The translations under genes were made by a program, and so were the position numbers. From contig JAIXMR010000113.1 in assembly GCA_025677835.1 (NCBI GenBank), positions 1-64,000 of the forward strand: a stretch of 64,000 bases of DNA, read 5' to 3'. Shown one piece after another: positions 24,401 through 37,447 of the stretch. Under the pieces are notes generated by a model, which was not told the DNA's origin, did not search any database, and worked only from the letters and a program-made list of their open reading frames with translations. Within the stretch, counting starts at the first letter, position 1. Each line of letters opens with the position of its first letter. The stretch comes from Sporodiniella umbellata. Its lineage: Eukaryota; Mucoromycota; Mucoromycetes; Mucorales; Rhizopodaceae.

Positions 24401-25402
24401 GAACAAATTAGAGAAAAAATGCTCAACTTTGTCTTTCATTTCAACTTTGATAGCATCAGGGAATACACCTCGCTTTGACCTTTCCTTTTTGATATCCTGA
24501 ATATCCTTTAGTTCAATCAATACCTTTGTCTCATAGCCCAATAAAAAAGAATAGAATGCTAAGTAGTTCTCGCTGATATAAAGCCACCCCTGGCTTGTAA
24601 AACGAGAGGTATGGTATGCACAAGAATAATCTAAAAATTGGCAATCAATAATGTTTCTTCAGTATCCCAGTTATACAGATTCTTACAGTTTACCAATCTT
24701 TCTGACGGTGACACATCAAATGTTTGACGAAAACTTCTTGATGCTTTTCGTACTTTCTCGTCAGTTGATATCTCATCAGTACCAGAATCTAAACGCTAAA
24801 ATGTTAGGGCAATTTCCTTTTTCTTTTTTTCAGACATTTGCACTTTAAATTTACCTCTGCGAGTAACAATAGAGTTAATTTTAGTAACAACAAAAGGCTC
24901 TCTTTCATCACTTTCTAAACTGTCAAGTAAAGGCGAAATATTGTCTATGATAAAAATGACAAGAAAGTGAGTTTGACAAGTCTTCTTGAGGCTTTTATCT
25001 TTTCTTTTAGTCATTGATTTACTGTTAATCCATTCCCAAGCAATGTCTGCTTTCTTTTCTGTTTCAGCGACAGCCAGTTGCAGGTTGCTATTGTTGATGC
25101 GTTTGAATAAAATACGATAAGGCGGCTGCTTAGTATCCAAGCTAATATGTGTAGGTGCGTTTGTAGAATTTATTTTGTAATAAGTGAACACTGAAGTAGT
25201 AAAAGAACTTTTTTTCTTTGGCTTTTTCTTTTTACACATTTTGTAAGGTACCCAACACGCTTCTCATTAGGCCATTTCTTTGAGTCTTTGCTTGTTGTAA
25301 TATAAAAAAATCTGTTTCTTTGAGTTTTGACCAAAAAGGACCGCTAATGTCCACTTGTGCTGGCAAAGTAAATAGTTCAAATGCAGCAGTTGTAGAAGTC
25401 AT
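21427..25402 (-). CDS. GRAM-TBC-EF-hand Rab GTPase-activating protein (Gyp2/Mdr1, TBC1D8/9 type)
   Basis: Rab GAP. The start at 25402 (MTSTTAAFELFTLPAQVDIS) leads into a first GRAM-like domain (PPYRILFKRI...AWEWI). A second GRAM domain follows (RLVNYYSCAYHTSRF...GWLYISENYLAFYSFLL), then the TBC domain at about 23600-22650. Both catalytic fingers are present: the Arg finger in IEKDLNR (IxxDxxR) and the Gln finger in LGYCQAMN (YxQ), so it should be active. Next comes an EF-hand region with one good loop, HDVDKDGYLDND, as in TBC1D8/9. The C-terminus is an acidic Ser-rich tail (DSSDEDSDHDD) ending in SSGEE at 21427. Split by about ten short introns. Rab target is unknown. Confidence 0.9.
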
Positions 25403-25869
25403 TCTGAGATAATAGAAAGAAAGGAAAAAAGGAGCTTTTTATATTGGGAAACAAGTGCCGCAAGAGAAGTGCGCGCCCCACCCCCTCAGTAAACTCTGGC
25501 CAATTAGTTACACACACTCTCTATAAAAGGTAACTTTACCTTCTCTACAGCTTAAACTTTGAATTATTTTTAATATTCATATTCTGACCAATCAGGTTTC
25601 TTCAAATGCAAGAATTAAGCAATTTTGATCTTCTACAGAAAAGATGGTCATAGCATTTGAAAAGAACTTAGGAACAAATCCAGAAAAGCAAAACCTACTG
25701 AGAATGGATCCATTTATTAGTTTATTATAGATTTGTTATACAGACGCTCTATGCCTAATACTTGGACACGCTTGAAACTGTTTATAGTCTCCAGAAAGTA
25801 GAAAAAACACGTCAAGAGTACGTTGTGAGAGATATCAATAACAAGTGTTTGTAAAAAACAGAGCTATTC

Positions 25870-26067
25870 AATCAGAATATAGCATTTCATATAGGAAAAC
25901 CTACAGCTTCAAAGAGTCTGAGAGAATACAACATAAAAGCTATAGCAAAGAAGTCTACTCTTAGGGCAGCAGCAAAAAAGAACAAATTACGTACATCAAA
26001 GATAAATCAAGGTCATGAAAAACAATTACCTAAAAAGGGAAGCGATAAAGACGTTAAAAATACATGA
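25870..26067 (+). pseudogene. possible decayed coding fragment, transposase-like basic segment
   Basis: An open frame of 65 codons without ATG, bounded by stops. It contains GKPTASKSLREYNIKAIAKK followed by a Lys/Arg-rich stretch. The pattern loosely recalls the second helix-turn-helix and linker of Tc1/mariner transposases. No catalytic D-D-D/E region and no terminal inverted repeats were found, so this is a weak suggestion. An ordinary AT-rich open frame is the main alternative. Confidence 0.2.
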
Positions 26068-27996
26068 CACCTTTTAAATATAATGGAACGATTGGGACAC
26101 TGTTGAAAGCGAAACTGGAGCATTCAACTCAAACGTAGTTTACAGTTGATTTTGGCGTGCAAATAAATATTTTCTTTTTGTATTTTAATATCTTGTTAGT
26201 ACATACAAATGAAGTCTAAGAAAAAAAAGAAGAGGGCACAAACAAAGAAAAAGGGTTCTTTTTAATAAACGTTAGATCAAATCTGACTGATAAACCTTTT
26301 TGATTATCATAAACACGTTTTGTTGATTTTTATTTAGTAAATCTCTTGGTCTACTTACCACATTAATCCTTTTTTGTGTTTTTTCTTATTCATTTTCATA
26401 TTTTGCCTTTTGTTTTTTAATATTCCTTCAGTTTTGCTCCCTTTTGTTTACCTCTGATAGTTTCTTTACTGTTTGTTTTTGGTCTTAATCAATTCAAGTT
26501 TACTTGAAAAAAACTCGGTCACTAAGATTTTTGAACAAAAAGCTTTTGAGACTATTTTGGTGTTTGACCAGACCCTTTCGAATTTAATACAAGTGAAAGA
26601 AAGGTGAGCGGCGTTTTAAATGCTTATAAATTGAGTGTAAACAAATACAGAGGTTTTTCCGGAAATAAAAGATTGCTATGATAATCAATAAAAAGGCTGC
26701 AGGCTAGTTAGCAACGTATATACAGCGTTAGCAGCAAAACCTATGTGCCTATTGTGGTTGGTTTTTGTTTATTAGTGAAAAGAAAAGAGAAGTATGTGAG
26801 AAAAACCGTGCTGGAGCAATCAGTCAATCAAGACAAACTTCTAGCAACAAGCACGCTTGTCTGCTGTCGAAAGGTATTTCTTGACTTTTAATGAACAATA
26901 AAAAAATCCACTGTGTAAAACAGTATCTTTTAAACTAATTAGACCTCGTTATGTTAGAGTTTTTTTTTGGTTACTGCAGACCGTTCAAGCCAACAGCTTT
27001 TTCCCGCGTACGAAAAGGAAAATAAAAACGACGTGAAAAAGGTATCTCAAAAAAATAAAGCTCCTACTTTAATATCTTGTATGACACTATCCAAAAGCCA
27101 AGAAACGTAGCTTTAAAAACAGCCATTGTTTATCGGACTTATATATAAGTCGGTACATAAGATAACAGACCTTTTTTATTGTTTATACGGCAACATAGTC
27201 TCACACCTAAATTTTTGATCTATTAGGAACGGCTGTGTTGTTTTGCTTAAAACGGCAGATGAGCGGATATCAAATAACCTGTTATTTTGTTGCAAGTACA
27301 AATGAAACACAGGAGTATACAAAAAAAGAAAAAGCTTCAATATATCGTTGTCAGTTTTGAACTAAAAATTTCAAGTCGGTCAGCGCATAATGATCGAAAT
27401 CTATCGTCATCAACAACTGCTTTCTCTACCATCAAGTAATGAGTTCCACATATACAGCGAAAACGGTGAGCTTTGTCACTTTGGGACATTAAATATCCGT
27501 ATCCAAAAAAATGATTGTTCACTGGTTCAATTTGTTTTTAAACCGAAGTATACTACTAAAACAAGCAATCTCTTTTCAATTAAATAAACTGCTTTTCTGT
27601 AATAGATCGTCTTTAAAGATTACTCATACTTTAAAAAGACAGAGATCACAATATATTGGACAGTAGCTCTATTGGATTACAGTAAAACGTTTTTTTTTTA
27701 TTTTAGTATTAGGATAAGTTTTTCATTTGATGCTTTGAAAAATTTATGTCTTTTATTTTTCTTTTATATTAAGGCGTTTCGCCTATTCAACAGCCTATAA
27801 ATGATATCTACCTAAACAAGAAAGGGGTTTAGGCAATAAAGATAAAAAAAAAAAAAGTACTATAAGAAGCGTATCGATGAAAGACATGGAAAAAGGCAAT
27901 TTAGATAAAAATCACGTATCAAGAGTAGGTAATGAATGTTTAATATATACTTATTATTAAGACTGCTCTAATTTTCTTTACAATTTTAAGAAATAA

Positions 27997-28230
27997 AATA
28001 GGAACAGCAAAGATAACGATAAAGAAAAAAGTCTATCTTATGAAGAAGAGTTAGACTCTTTGTTTTATTATGACAACGAATCAGATATTATAACAGAAAC
28101 ACTTTCAACCTATCCATTTAGGTTTCGTGATTTAGACCCAAAACATTATTGGACAGAAATTCAAATTTCAAACCAAATATCAATTTTAATCTTTAGCCCT
28201 CGCCGAATAAAGATAAGTATGAAGCGATGA
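27997..28230 (+). pseudogene. unrecognised coding remnant or exon
   Basis: A 77-codon open frame without a usable ATG. Its middle has convincing protein-like composition: SYEEELDSLFYYDNESDIIT and then PFRFRDLDPKHYWTEIQ. A possible first exon lies at 27877 (MKDMEKGNLDKNHVSRV, followed by a GTAATG donor), but the AG acceptors I tried give a stop or the wrong phase. It is therefore either a broken gene or an exon of a model I cannot complete. No family recognised. Confidence 0.3.
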
Positions 28231-28862
28231 GATAATACTTTGGATTTACGAAAAATAAAACAGTTGTTCTCGGTTAGCTGAAATAATGCAATACGCGGAT
28301 GTATCTCTTGGCTAACATCTTTCTTTGTCGCTTTGGTATATAAACAGATATCGCTATTCTCATGTGAAAAGATATTAAAAGGAAAATGTTATCTGTGTGG
28401 TCAATAGAGATCTGAGCCTAAAATAATATGAAAATCAACCCTAACGAGAGTAGACAATTTACTGCTCTCACTGTATACAGATATAAAAAACGCGTATTGT
28501 CATTAGTGACATTTACTTGATCTATTACTGTTCTATAAAAGAAATTTGAGTCACAAATTTCATTCAAATGAGTTTTGTATTCCCGCTTTCTATCAAAAAA
28601 AAAAAAAAAAAAAAAAAATAGTACATTAGGTTTTTTTTTTTCCTTTTCTTTCTCACTCTTTCTTCTTTTTTTTTTCCCTCGTGCCCATTTTCTTTTTTTT
28701 TTTCTTTAAAGAAAAAAGAAAGGAGAGTGCGCCCTGTGTGCTTTGAGAAGAAAAAAAAACGACACCACTTCTAGTCAAAGCTATAGTGACAACCTTAGCG
28801 AAAACAAAAGCAAGCAAAGAGTTCTTTTCTCTTCTCACTTTTTAGTACATTCTTCGAGACAA

Positions 28863-31800
28863 ATGAATTTACAAAGAACCGACTCCAATTCCTCTGAGTT
28901 CTTTCAAAAGTCTATTCATGGCAGCCAATTTTTACAACAAGCGACCTCTAAATTTGGATTGAAACGATCTTTTACTACTAAAGCAACCTCGCCACACAAT
29001 CGATCCTCGCCTCAACCAAGAATATCTAACTCCACCTCAATGCCCAGAGTTCAGCAAGACAATAGTAAGCATCTTTTTCTGTTCTCTTTTCTTTTTGAAT
29101 ATTCAAAAATATAAAGATGCTGACACTCATAGATCATCTAGCTTATCATATGCCAGGGAAGAACAGACAGAAGCTCTCCAAAGCCAATATAAAGCACAGC
29201 CAACCAGAATATTATCGCGCCTTTCTATCACATGTAGCTGCCGAGCTGAAGAGAAGAATCGTATTGTCCAAACGCATCAAAAATGACATTGAATACAACA
29301 ATGTATTTGACGGCAAGGAAGCAGTGGTACGTTCTATATACATTTATATATGTTTGTGAGCATCGATAAACGGGATAAAAAACAACAAAAGAGCCATAGC
29401 TGATACATACAAATATAGGACAGATTAAAGGAAATCCTTTGTACAACAGATACTGTTCTTGCTTTAAGAATAGGTCGCACGTTGGAGTCCCAAAGGTTTT
29501 TCCACGATGTAAATTACGAAAATAGACTAGTGGACAGTATTATTGAAATATATCAATTCAACAGTGATCTCATGTTTCACGGCTACCACAGAAACGATAG
29601 TAGTGGTACTAGTATTTCTTCCCTTAGTCCAACTCAAGGAAGTGAAGATGAATATTTTGAAGATGAGGAAGATGATCAAGCATCCTGTACCACTGCTGTA
29701 TCACAACAGGGTTTTTCTTTTTTACCGAACGGTGTTTATACCGAACTCACTTCTTGCTACTCCCCTACATGTAAGCCTTTAATTCCGTGTTACAGTTACA
29801 CATGTCCAAACAAAGAAAGATTGGTAACTTTTAATACAAGAAAAAAAAAAGGGGGGGAACAGTAACATCCTTTTTATTGACTTTTTAACAGAGAAATAGA
29901 CCTCATAGTGTGGATACCCGAGAAAAAAGAATCACAGCCTATACACATGAGATTGAGAAAAATCAACCGCTTTGGTCAAACTACATTGACGACTATGTTT
30001 TGTTTTCAATATCGGCTTTGGAAAGAAGAAGGCAGGAAACAATATTTGAGCTCATTTATACTGAGGAAAGTTTCCTGAGTGATTTGAAATATGTTGTGGA
30101 GGTATTTTGCTCTTGGCTGCTGTTATTGGACGTAACTCATACCTTTTCTATAGATGTGGATAGAGCCTTTGAAAAACAGCGATGTGATCCCCGCTAAAAG
30201 ACGAGATATTTTTATTGATCAGGTGTTTTCCAATATTCATGAGATTTACGACATTAGCTCGAGGCTCACTGAGGCTTTAAAATCAAGACAAATACAACAT
30301 CCTATTGTTTTACAAGTGAGCGATATTATGGCATTGTTTGTGGACCAATTTGAGCCGTTTGTTTATTATGGTGCGAGACAACACCAGGCAAAACATGTGT
30401 ATGAGCTAGAAAAATATAACAACCCCCGGTTTGCTTTGTTTGCAGAGGTAAGTACAAGTGTGTTTTATAAAAATGGTCTATAAACTTACTTTTGTTTTTA
30501 GCAAACAGAGAGACATGAAGCTTCGCGTAAGCTGGAATTAAATGGATATTTGACAAAACCCACAACACGTCTTGGAAGATACACTTTATTGCTAGACAAA
30601 ATATACGATAGAACAGAGGATGGACATCCCGATAAACAGAATATACTACCTATTATTGCTACTATAAAAAATTATTTGCAGAAGGTTAACAACGAAACTG
30701 GAAAGGCTAAAAACCGCTTCGATCTCCAGCAAATCCATGCTCATCTGACATTTAAGAATAAGAGAGACAAGATTGATTTAAAATTGCTGGATAAAAGCAG
30801 ATTGATCATCAAGCAAGGAACGCTGAGACGTACGGCTAGTTTGGACTCGACCGAATATCAAGTCATTCTGTTCGACCATTACTTGATTACAGCTAAGGTT
30901 AAAGTGATCAATGCTGTAGAACATTATAGTATCAGAAATAGGGTAAATAATAAGACCAAGTCACTAGAGTTTATTTGCTTAAAAAAAAAGAGAAAACCTT
31001 ATTGTTTTTAGCCTATCCCTATAGAGCTATTGGGTGTATCTTTACCTTCTGTGGACAAAAATACTGTTCAACGGTCTTCTAGCGCACTTTTGACTACAGC
31101 TGCAGAAAGACTTACAACAGGTCGTTACTCTAATGGCACCAACGGACTCAGTCAAAGCAGACATCCAAAGACTAATAGTAATGACGCCTTGCTTAGCAAT
31201 AACTTGGTGAAGCTAGGTTCGCCCATTACTTTTTTTCACGAGGGAAGAATGACCGAAGACTCTTACACAATATTTGCGCCTTCAGAACATAACCGGAACA
31301 CATGGAATGATACTATTACAAAACAGAAGGAAGCCAAATTGAAAGGACATCATGTGTTTCAGATCAATAAAGCGGTGAAAGACTATGAATTCTTTGCGGA
31401 CATGAGTATACACCATATGGTTGTTTTTGGCAAGTAACAAATCAACACGTTCTGTGTGTTGTATCTAACCCGTTCTCTGTAGATCAAGGACAGCGTTATT
31501 TATTAGCAACTGAATCAGGACTTTATATGGGCCAGAGAAAGAATGCAGCCAACATGGTTCCTCGAAAGATCCTTCCCCTTGAAAGAGTACAGCAAGTCCA
31601 AGTACTCGAAACTTACGGTTTACTTTTAGTACTAGCCGACAATATCCTTTGGCAATACCCACTTGATATCATTGTTAACGGTAGACCGGATAGCCCTCAG
31701 ATCCAGCATTTTGGACGTAAGGTTCAGGCAAACGTGAACTTTTTCCATGTCGGCGATTGTTTAGGTCAAACGTTGATCTGTGTTCCTAAACCGTCCACCG

Positions 31801-32623
31801 TCAATGGTACCGAAATTGAAATATATGAACCCTCGATGCCCAAGACCGAAATGAAAAAGAAGTCTTTGTTGAGCAAACTCTCTATTCGTTCCTCACTCTC
31901 CTTTACTAACACACAAGTAAACCCCCTTAAACCAATCTACAGTCCAACAGAAGTATGGGCTATAGATACCACAAAGTCTATGATCCTCTTGACTACCCCG
32001 ATGGGGATGGTAGCAGTGAATATGACAACTAAAAAACCAGATCGTAAGATGAGTTTTATGTTCAAGAAAATCCCCGCCTTTCTTTTATTTTCTACAGACC
32101 ACTAAATCCTACTTCTTTTATAGGGCTGCTGGATCCATCCGACAAGCACCTAGAATTCATCACCAAAAACGAAACCTCAAATGCACAACTCACCATCAAC
32201 CCTAATGTGAAACGCATATTTATGTTTCAAGTACCGAACGGCAATTATTTGATGTGCTATGACCGCTATGCGTTCTATATTGACAAAAAGGGCCGAAGAG
32301 CAGAAAAGAACTTCAAGATTGAATGGGAGGGAAACCCAACGGCATTTGCTTACCACCATCCTTATATTGTTGCATTTGAACATCAGTTTATTGAAGTGAG
32401 AAACGTAGAAGATGTAAGAACAAAAGGATGGCTAGGAACGTTCCTCATTTCTTAAATTTTCATTTAGGGTCACTTGCAACAAGTCATTTTGGGAAAAGAT
32501 ATTTGCTGTATTCAAAATGGACAGAAACAAAAGGAGCCATTGATCATTGGAACTATGGTTGATCCTAAAAACCCAACTTACAAGATGATATTTGAACTTG
32601 AACCGGTCATAAACAATGGTTAA
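28863..32623 (+). CDS. ROM2: Rho guanine nucleotide exchange factor (Rom1/Rom2 type: DEP-DH-PH-CNH)
   Basis: Activates Rho1 for cell-wall integrity and actin signalling at the plasma membrane. The first ATG is at 28863 (MNLQRTDSNSSEFF), with a Ser-rich N-terminus. A DEP-like domain follows (IEYNNVFDGKEAV, then RIGRTLESQRFFHDVNYENR). Next come an acidic/Ser linker, the DH domain (RRQETIFELIYTEESFLSDL, the conserved CR1; then DIMALFVDQFEPFVYYG and TTRLGRYTLLLDKI), a PH domain (KSRLIIKQGTLRRT...EYQVILFDHYLITAK), and a C-terminal CNH domain running to 32623 (YLLATESGLYMG, IEWEGNPTAFAYHHPYIVAF). The order matches Rom2/Rgf proteins. Intron 1 must end at 29132 (CATAG) to keep the DEP frame. The upstream leader is strongly pyrimidine-rich. 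Confidence 0.93.
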
Positions 32624-32838
32624 GCGTGTACAGTTTCTTACTAAATACTCTAATAATTACCTTCCCCTCTTTCTCACCCCCCCTTTTTTTTGTTCCCCTC
32701 TTTATTATTGTTGTTCCCTTTGTAAATAAATACACAAGACTCAAAGCCACTTGATTCTTTTCTCTTTCTATTTTTTTTTTTTTTTTTTTTTTTGGGCTTT
32801 GCTTATTGTTTTATTTATTTCATTGAAAACAAAAAAGA

Positions 32839-33599
32839 ATGGCAAAAAAACAATCCAACAACCACAAAAATTTACAAGAACAGATCAGAAAGCTAAAAAA
32901 TGAGATTGAAGAATTGAAAACCGAAAGGGAAGAGGCCAAAAAGAGTGTAGTCTTCTTTATGCATGAAGCAGATGTAGCTCAAAAGGAGTTGGAAAAAATG
33001 AAGCAAGTCATAGCGCAGGAGCCTTTCAAAGAGGAGGAAGAACTGGCCAAAAAAGAAAAGGAACAAGAGAGTGTCGAGCTGTTAAAGATAAGTTTGGAAC
33101 AAACATCCTTGGTTAATAAACAATGGCAAGAAAAATACGATGATCTTTATTCTGTACATGTAAGTTTATACGCAAACAAAAAAAAAAACAGCACTACGAT
33201 TGTTTAACGTATCGTATTTTAGATGAGTTTTGAAGACCAGAGAGTGGAACTGGAGATTGCAAAAACTAGAGAAATCAATCTTAGGTCAATGAACAAAATA
33301 TTGAGAAACGAAGTCCGTAAGATGAGTAAAGTACAAGAAGAGGCCTTAAACATCGATTACCTACGTAACGTGGTTATCAACTTTTTGGAGAAAAAGTCAG
33401 CAAGAGTAAGTACAGGAATGTTTACCCTTTTGAAAAAAAAAAAAAAAAAAAAGTAGAAACTCAAATTGCTTTTTTTGTTTTGTTTCAATAGTTACAGCTC
33501 GTGCCTGTCTTGTCTACACTGCTGCAATGTACTTACGAAGACCAAACAAAGCTGCATCAACTTGTACAAAACAACAGCATAACCACTTATCATTATTAA
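32839..33599 (+). CDS. coiled-coil protein with C-terminal GRIP-like domain (Golgi)
   Basis: Three exons, 32839-33159, 33223-33405 and 33492-33599, give 203 aa in frame. The N-terminal two thirds is coiled coil (LQEQIRKLKNEIEELKTERE and on), rich in Lys/Glu. The last ~60 residues contain NIDYLRNVVINFLEKKSARL followed by QLVPVLSTLLQCTYED. This fits the GRIP domain consensus (conserved Tyr in EYLKNV, then PVL-LL), which binds Arl1-GTP and targets golgins to the trans-Golgi. A Rud3/GMAP-210 GRAB domain is the alternative, but the Tyr favours GRIP. It is much shorter than classical golgins such as Imh1. It lies 215 nt after the RhoGEF on the same strand and converges on SLA2. Confidence 0.8.
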
Positions 33600-33781
33600 C
33601 AAAATAAAATATGCATATATCTATCTATCTATACTTGTGTCCTGTGTTTTGTATGGGGGAATTTGTTTTTATTACGATGATTGTTATGATTAATCTGTTT
33701 CTTCAGTATGGTATCCGCTTCGTCTACAACAATAAATAGATCAGTGCCTGCTTGCCCGCCTTTTTTTTTTTTTTTTTTTTT

Positions 33782-36700
33782 TTACCTCATTTCAGCTAGA
33801 ACACGGCGGGCATTAGTCAAATCAGCGTCCAACTTTAGTATTTTAACTTGCTGTTCCATTTCTTTACGTTTAAATTCATGAACAGAAAGTTTGTTGAAAT
33901 CTATATCGAGCTCTGATGTTTGGCTCTTTTGGGCAGCTAAAGATTTGACTTGCTTCACCAACTCGGCTGCGGCGTCTTTGACGGCTTTGGCAGCAATTTC
34001 CAATCTTTCCTGAGTACGTGACATGAAAGAAGATTTTACACGAGAGGCAGAAACGAGTTGGGCTGTGGCTGCAGAGACTTCGTTGGAAGCAACGATCAAT
34101 TGTTCCAATGAGTGAGTTTTGCTGATCACACCATCGGCTGCTTCTACAAGCATATTGGTAGCCATAGCCACTGCCTTGGCTGCTGTGATCAAGCCTTCCG
34201 TCCATCGGTTGTGTTTTTTGTAGAAAGCAGCCTTTGATGATGAGCCACGGCCCTGAGCTACAATTTCCTGTTGGGAAGCTGTAGCGCACTTGATCAAATT
34301 ACCAATGGCGTTCATCAAAACCAATACAGAGTTCAAGATCAACTGGTGAACCTGGATATCAGTGGCAGAGAACGAAGGATTAGCTGGACGACGCATAAGC
34401 TCTTGGATCTTGGAAGTGGCGTCCTCAATAGCACGCGCAGCGCGAGTCATTTCCTGTTCAACCAAATCGCCTACTTCTCCTTCGGCCAGCTTGTTGATGT
34501 CGTTGGCGTTGGTCAATATCAAGTCTTCAGTCTTCTGTGACAAGCGTGTTAAAGCCTCTTGTACTCTCATGTCTCCCTGAATGACCACTTCGGGACGTTG
34601 TGCGTGGGGGAGCATCTTGAGATAAGATGACATGACGCTGCTAAAGTATTGAATAACAGCCTCAGCAGACCCTTTACCGAGCTTCACGAGTTCCTCCCCA
34701 TCCTCATCGCGCATTACATACTGAGTGATACCCTTGGCATGCTGAAGGACGTCAATAATAGTATCTGAAAATTCAATGGTACGGATAACAGTGCTGGTAT
34801 GGTCACCGGTATTGCTACCGTCCAGGAAGCGGCTAAAAGAAGACATGAATTCCACTGAGGTGATACTGGTTCTCTCAATCATGGACAGAGCAAGTTCAGG
34901 TGTAGAGTTTTCGTTTCCATGCTGACTATCTAATTCGTAAATACTATCATTAATTTTTTGAACACAGCTGCTTAAAATAGCATCTATACAAATAGGAGAA
35001 CATGAGCCATCACACTACTGAATGGTTGTACTTTTTTTTTTTTCTACCTAGAATCTGGTTGAGTTTGTCAGACTGCTCTATTTCTAAGCGGTTAAGCTCT
35101 TCCTGAAGATCTTGCTGTCTATCGTTCTGTAGGAGATATTAGCGGCAAAAATCGATTTGAAGTAGCTAATAAAAAAAAAAAAAAAACCTACTTCCGTAAG
35201 CTCTGCCAATTGAGCAAGGCATTCATCCATACCAGCCTGTAACACCGCAATTTCCTCATCTTTTTCCTATAAAAAGAAGAAAAAGTCAGCGAAAAGTTGT
35301 GTGAAAATAAAACAGGAGCCATTACCTGGCGGAGATGATCCAGTTCTGCCTGCGTGTCGCCGATTTGTTTCAAAAATTCGTCAATCAGCGCTTGCTTTTC
35401 CATCAGACTGGCATCCATCTCAGCCTTTTCTCTGTTAAACTTGGCAAGTAATGCACTGACTTCGTCTCCTTTGGACCGGCCCATGTTTTGCATTTGGCCG
35501 CGAGAATCCTCCAGCTCACGGCGCAAACGGTCCATCTCACTACGTTGGTCCTATACAGCCATGAGATTCCATTTGAAAATATACGCAGAAATTGCACTTA
35601 CCCCTTGCAAGCGAGCCAATTCGTTACGTGCCCTATCGCGTTCACGAATCAAGTCAGCCAGTTCAACGTTTTTGGCGCGCATGTCCGCTTGCATCCGTTC
35701 CAACTTTTCAGTGGCTTCCTGAGCTGAATTCGCCTTGACTTGAAGTCCTTTGTATTTGTTGAGCAGGTCGATATGTTCCCTTCTCAGCTGACTGTAAAGC
35801 TTGGCAAGAGCCTCATATTTGTTTTTCCACATCTGAATCTCATCTAAACAGAAATATGAGATATGTTTTCGAGACAAACTCCCTTTTTACTTTGAAGAGA
35901 ACGGATCAATTCGTCTTTGGATTGATCTCTTAGCTGAGCGTTAGAGTTTACCGAAGCCAATTCTTGCTCCAATGCCTTCACACGTCGATCGTATTGCTCC
36001 AGCATCATTTGGTTACGCTCAAGCTGATTACGTGCGTTGAGCACTTGCATTTCCAGTTCGTTGATCTTACCCGCTTGGTGATGCTGCATCTGCTGTCTCA
36101 AAAGATCTTCCTGGCGCTGTCTTTCACGATCAGCCATAAGGCGCTGTTGTTCTTCAAACTCGCGTTGTTGTTGCAATTGCATCTGTCTCATTTTCTCTTG
36201 TTCGTCCTGTCGTTGTTGAGCCAGCTGTTGTTGCTGTTGGTCATATTCTCTTTGCTGTTGGGCTTGCTTTTCGGACCAAAAGTCGATGACAGGTTCAGGT
36301 GAAGCTTGAGCAGGTGGTGGCGCTTCAATACGAGCCACCTCAGGCCGCTTAGGCAATTGGGGCGTATTGGAGTCAATCAAGGAAGGCGGGTCCTGAGAGA
36401 GCTTGGGTACATTGATCAAGCTAGTGAGGTATTTGAGGTTGGAGCACTCATAGTAGAACTTCAAAAGTGCATAGTGCTGTGTATTGAACTTTTGTCGTAA
36501 AGGTGCAAGCGCCTCAGAAGAATCGGTTCCTTTTACAGAAATGAAAAAGGGTTTATATCCGCACACCTTTTATATCTCTACCAAAACTTACTTTGATGCA
36601 TAGCTCTCAACATACTGGTGATAAATTTATAGATGCCATAACTTTCTTCTACCAAGGGAACAAGAGAGGCGATACGGCACTCGTTATTAGAATGGTGACG

Positions 36701-36816
36701 AAAACTCATAAATACTGCTTTTTGAAATTTGTCGATGTGGGCTTGCAACTCCATAAGGTCATTAATAGTTTCAAAGCTAAGAGTGGTTTTAGTAACAGAA
36801 AGGTAAAGACCCTTTG

Positions 36817-36850
<34 letters not shown>

Positions 36851-37447
36851 CGTTAGGATCATCAATATTCTTCAAGCTAATATACTCTTCATAATCAAAG
36901 GTTCCGTTAAATTCGGGATGGGTGCGGTGATATTGAAGTTTATGTAAAAGAAGATCGACATAGGCGCGAATCAAGCTACCATACCCGCGAATGCCATCGC
37001 CGTTTACGCTTCGAGTGCAGGTTTCCAGCCAACCGGTTTCTCTAAGAGCATCTTTAATAACCTAGTAGGAAGTATGAGTGAGCAATTCTTTTTCTTTTAC
37101 TGAAAACAGTATTAAAAAAAAAAAAAAAAAAAAAAAGAGGTGGTTTTACAGTTGGATGACCGTCTTTGATGACTTTATGAACAAGAATCAAAGCTTTGAA
37201 AGCTTGAATTTCGTCTGACAATAAGGGTTGAACCTTCAAGATGTTCCAAATAAGAGCTGAGCTTCTGTGGTCCCAGGTATAAACGATGCATTCTATTGTT
37301 TTCTGTTAGGTCATCCACTTCATTGGCTTTAGAAATTACTTTACTTCGAACGTGTTTTTGTTTAGGAGCAGTTTCTTCAATGCTACAGGCTTTTCTTATA
37401 CTCTGAGCAAGTTCAGACTCTGCTTTATCAGCAGAAAGATAGGACAT
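33782..37447 (-). CDS. SLA2: endocytic adaptor Sla2/End4 (HIP1R homologue)
   Basis: Links the clathrin coat and PI(4,5)P2 membrane to F-actin during endocytosis. Starts at 37447 (MSYLSADKAESELAQSIRKA). The ANTH domain is clear: KHVRK, then CIVYTWDHRSSALIWNILK (joined across an intron whose donor is GTAAAG after the CGA A of Arg), then VQPLLSDEIQAFKALILVHK. A long central coiled coil is very Gln-rich (KQAQQQREYDQQQQQLAQQR). The large last exon (about 34880-33782) is the I/LWEQ (THATCH) actin-binding module, with LILNSVLVLMNAIGNLIKCA and the terminal LKLDADLTNARRVLAEMR. Introns are unusual for long homopolymers: A27-28 directly after the GT donor near 36844, and another run near 37112-37136. 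Confidence 0.95.

Larger units (their letters stand above)
25403..28862. other. gene-poor AT-rich tract, 3.5 kb
   Basis: The largest gap without a confident gene. It contains a TATAAAAG at about 25522 with CCAAT boxes at about 25499 and 25587, two decayed coding fragments (listed separately), an A run at 28595-28618, and a pyrimidine-rich tract (28630-28720) immediately upstream of the RhoGEF. It holds the promoters of the divergent TBC and RhoGEF genes. Confidence 0.5.

Noticed and set aside
25520..25530. TATAAAAG as the start of an unannotated plus-strand gene
   Set aside because: The downstream sequence has only very short frames; it may serve the divergent TBC gene or be fortuitous.
28653..28838. 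61-codon frame over the pyrimidine-rich tract upstream of the RhoGEF
   Set aside because: Lys/Phe/Ser low complexity created by the T-rich leader.
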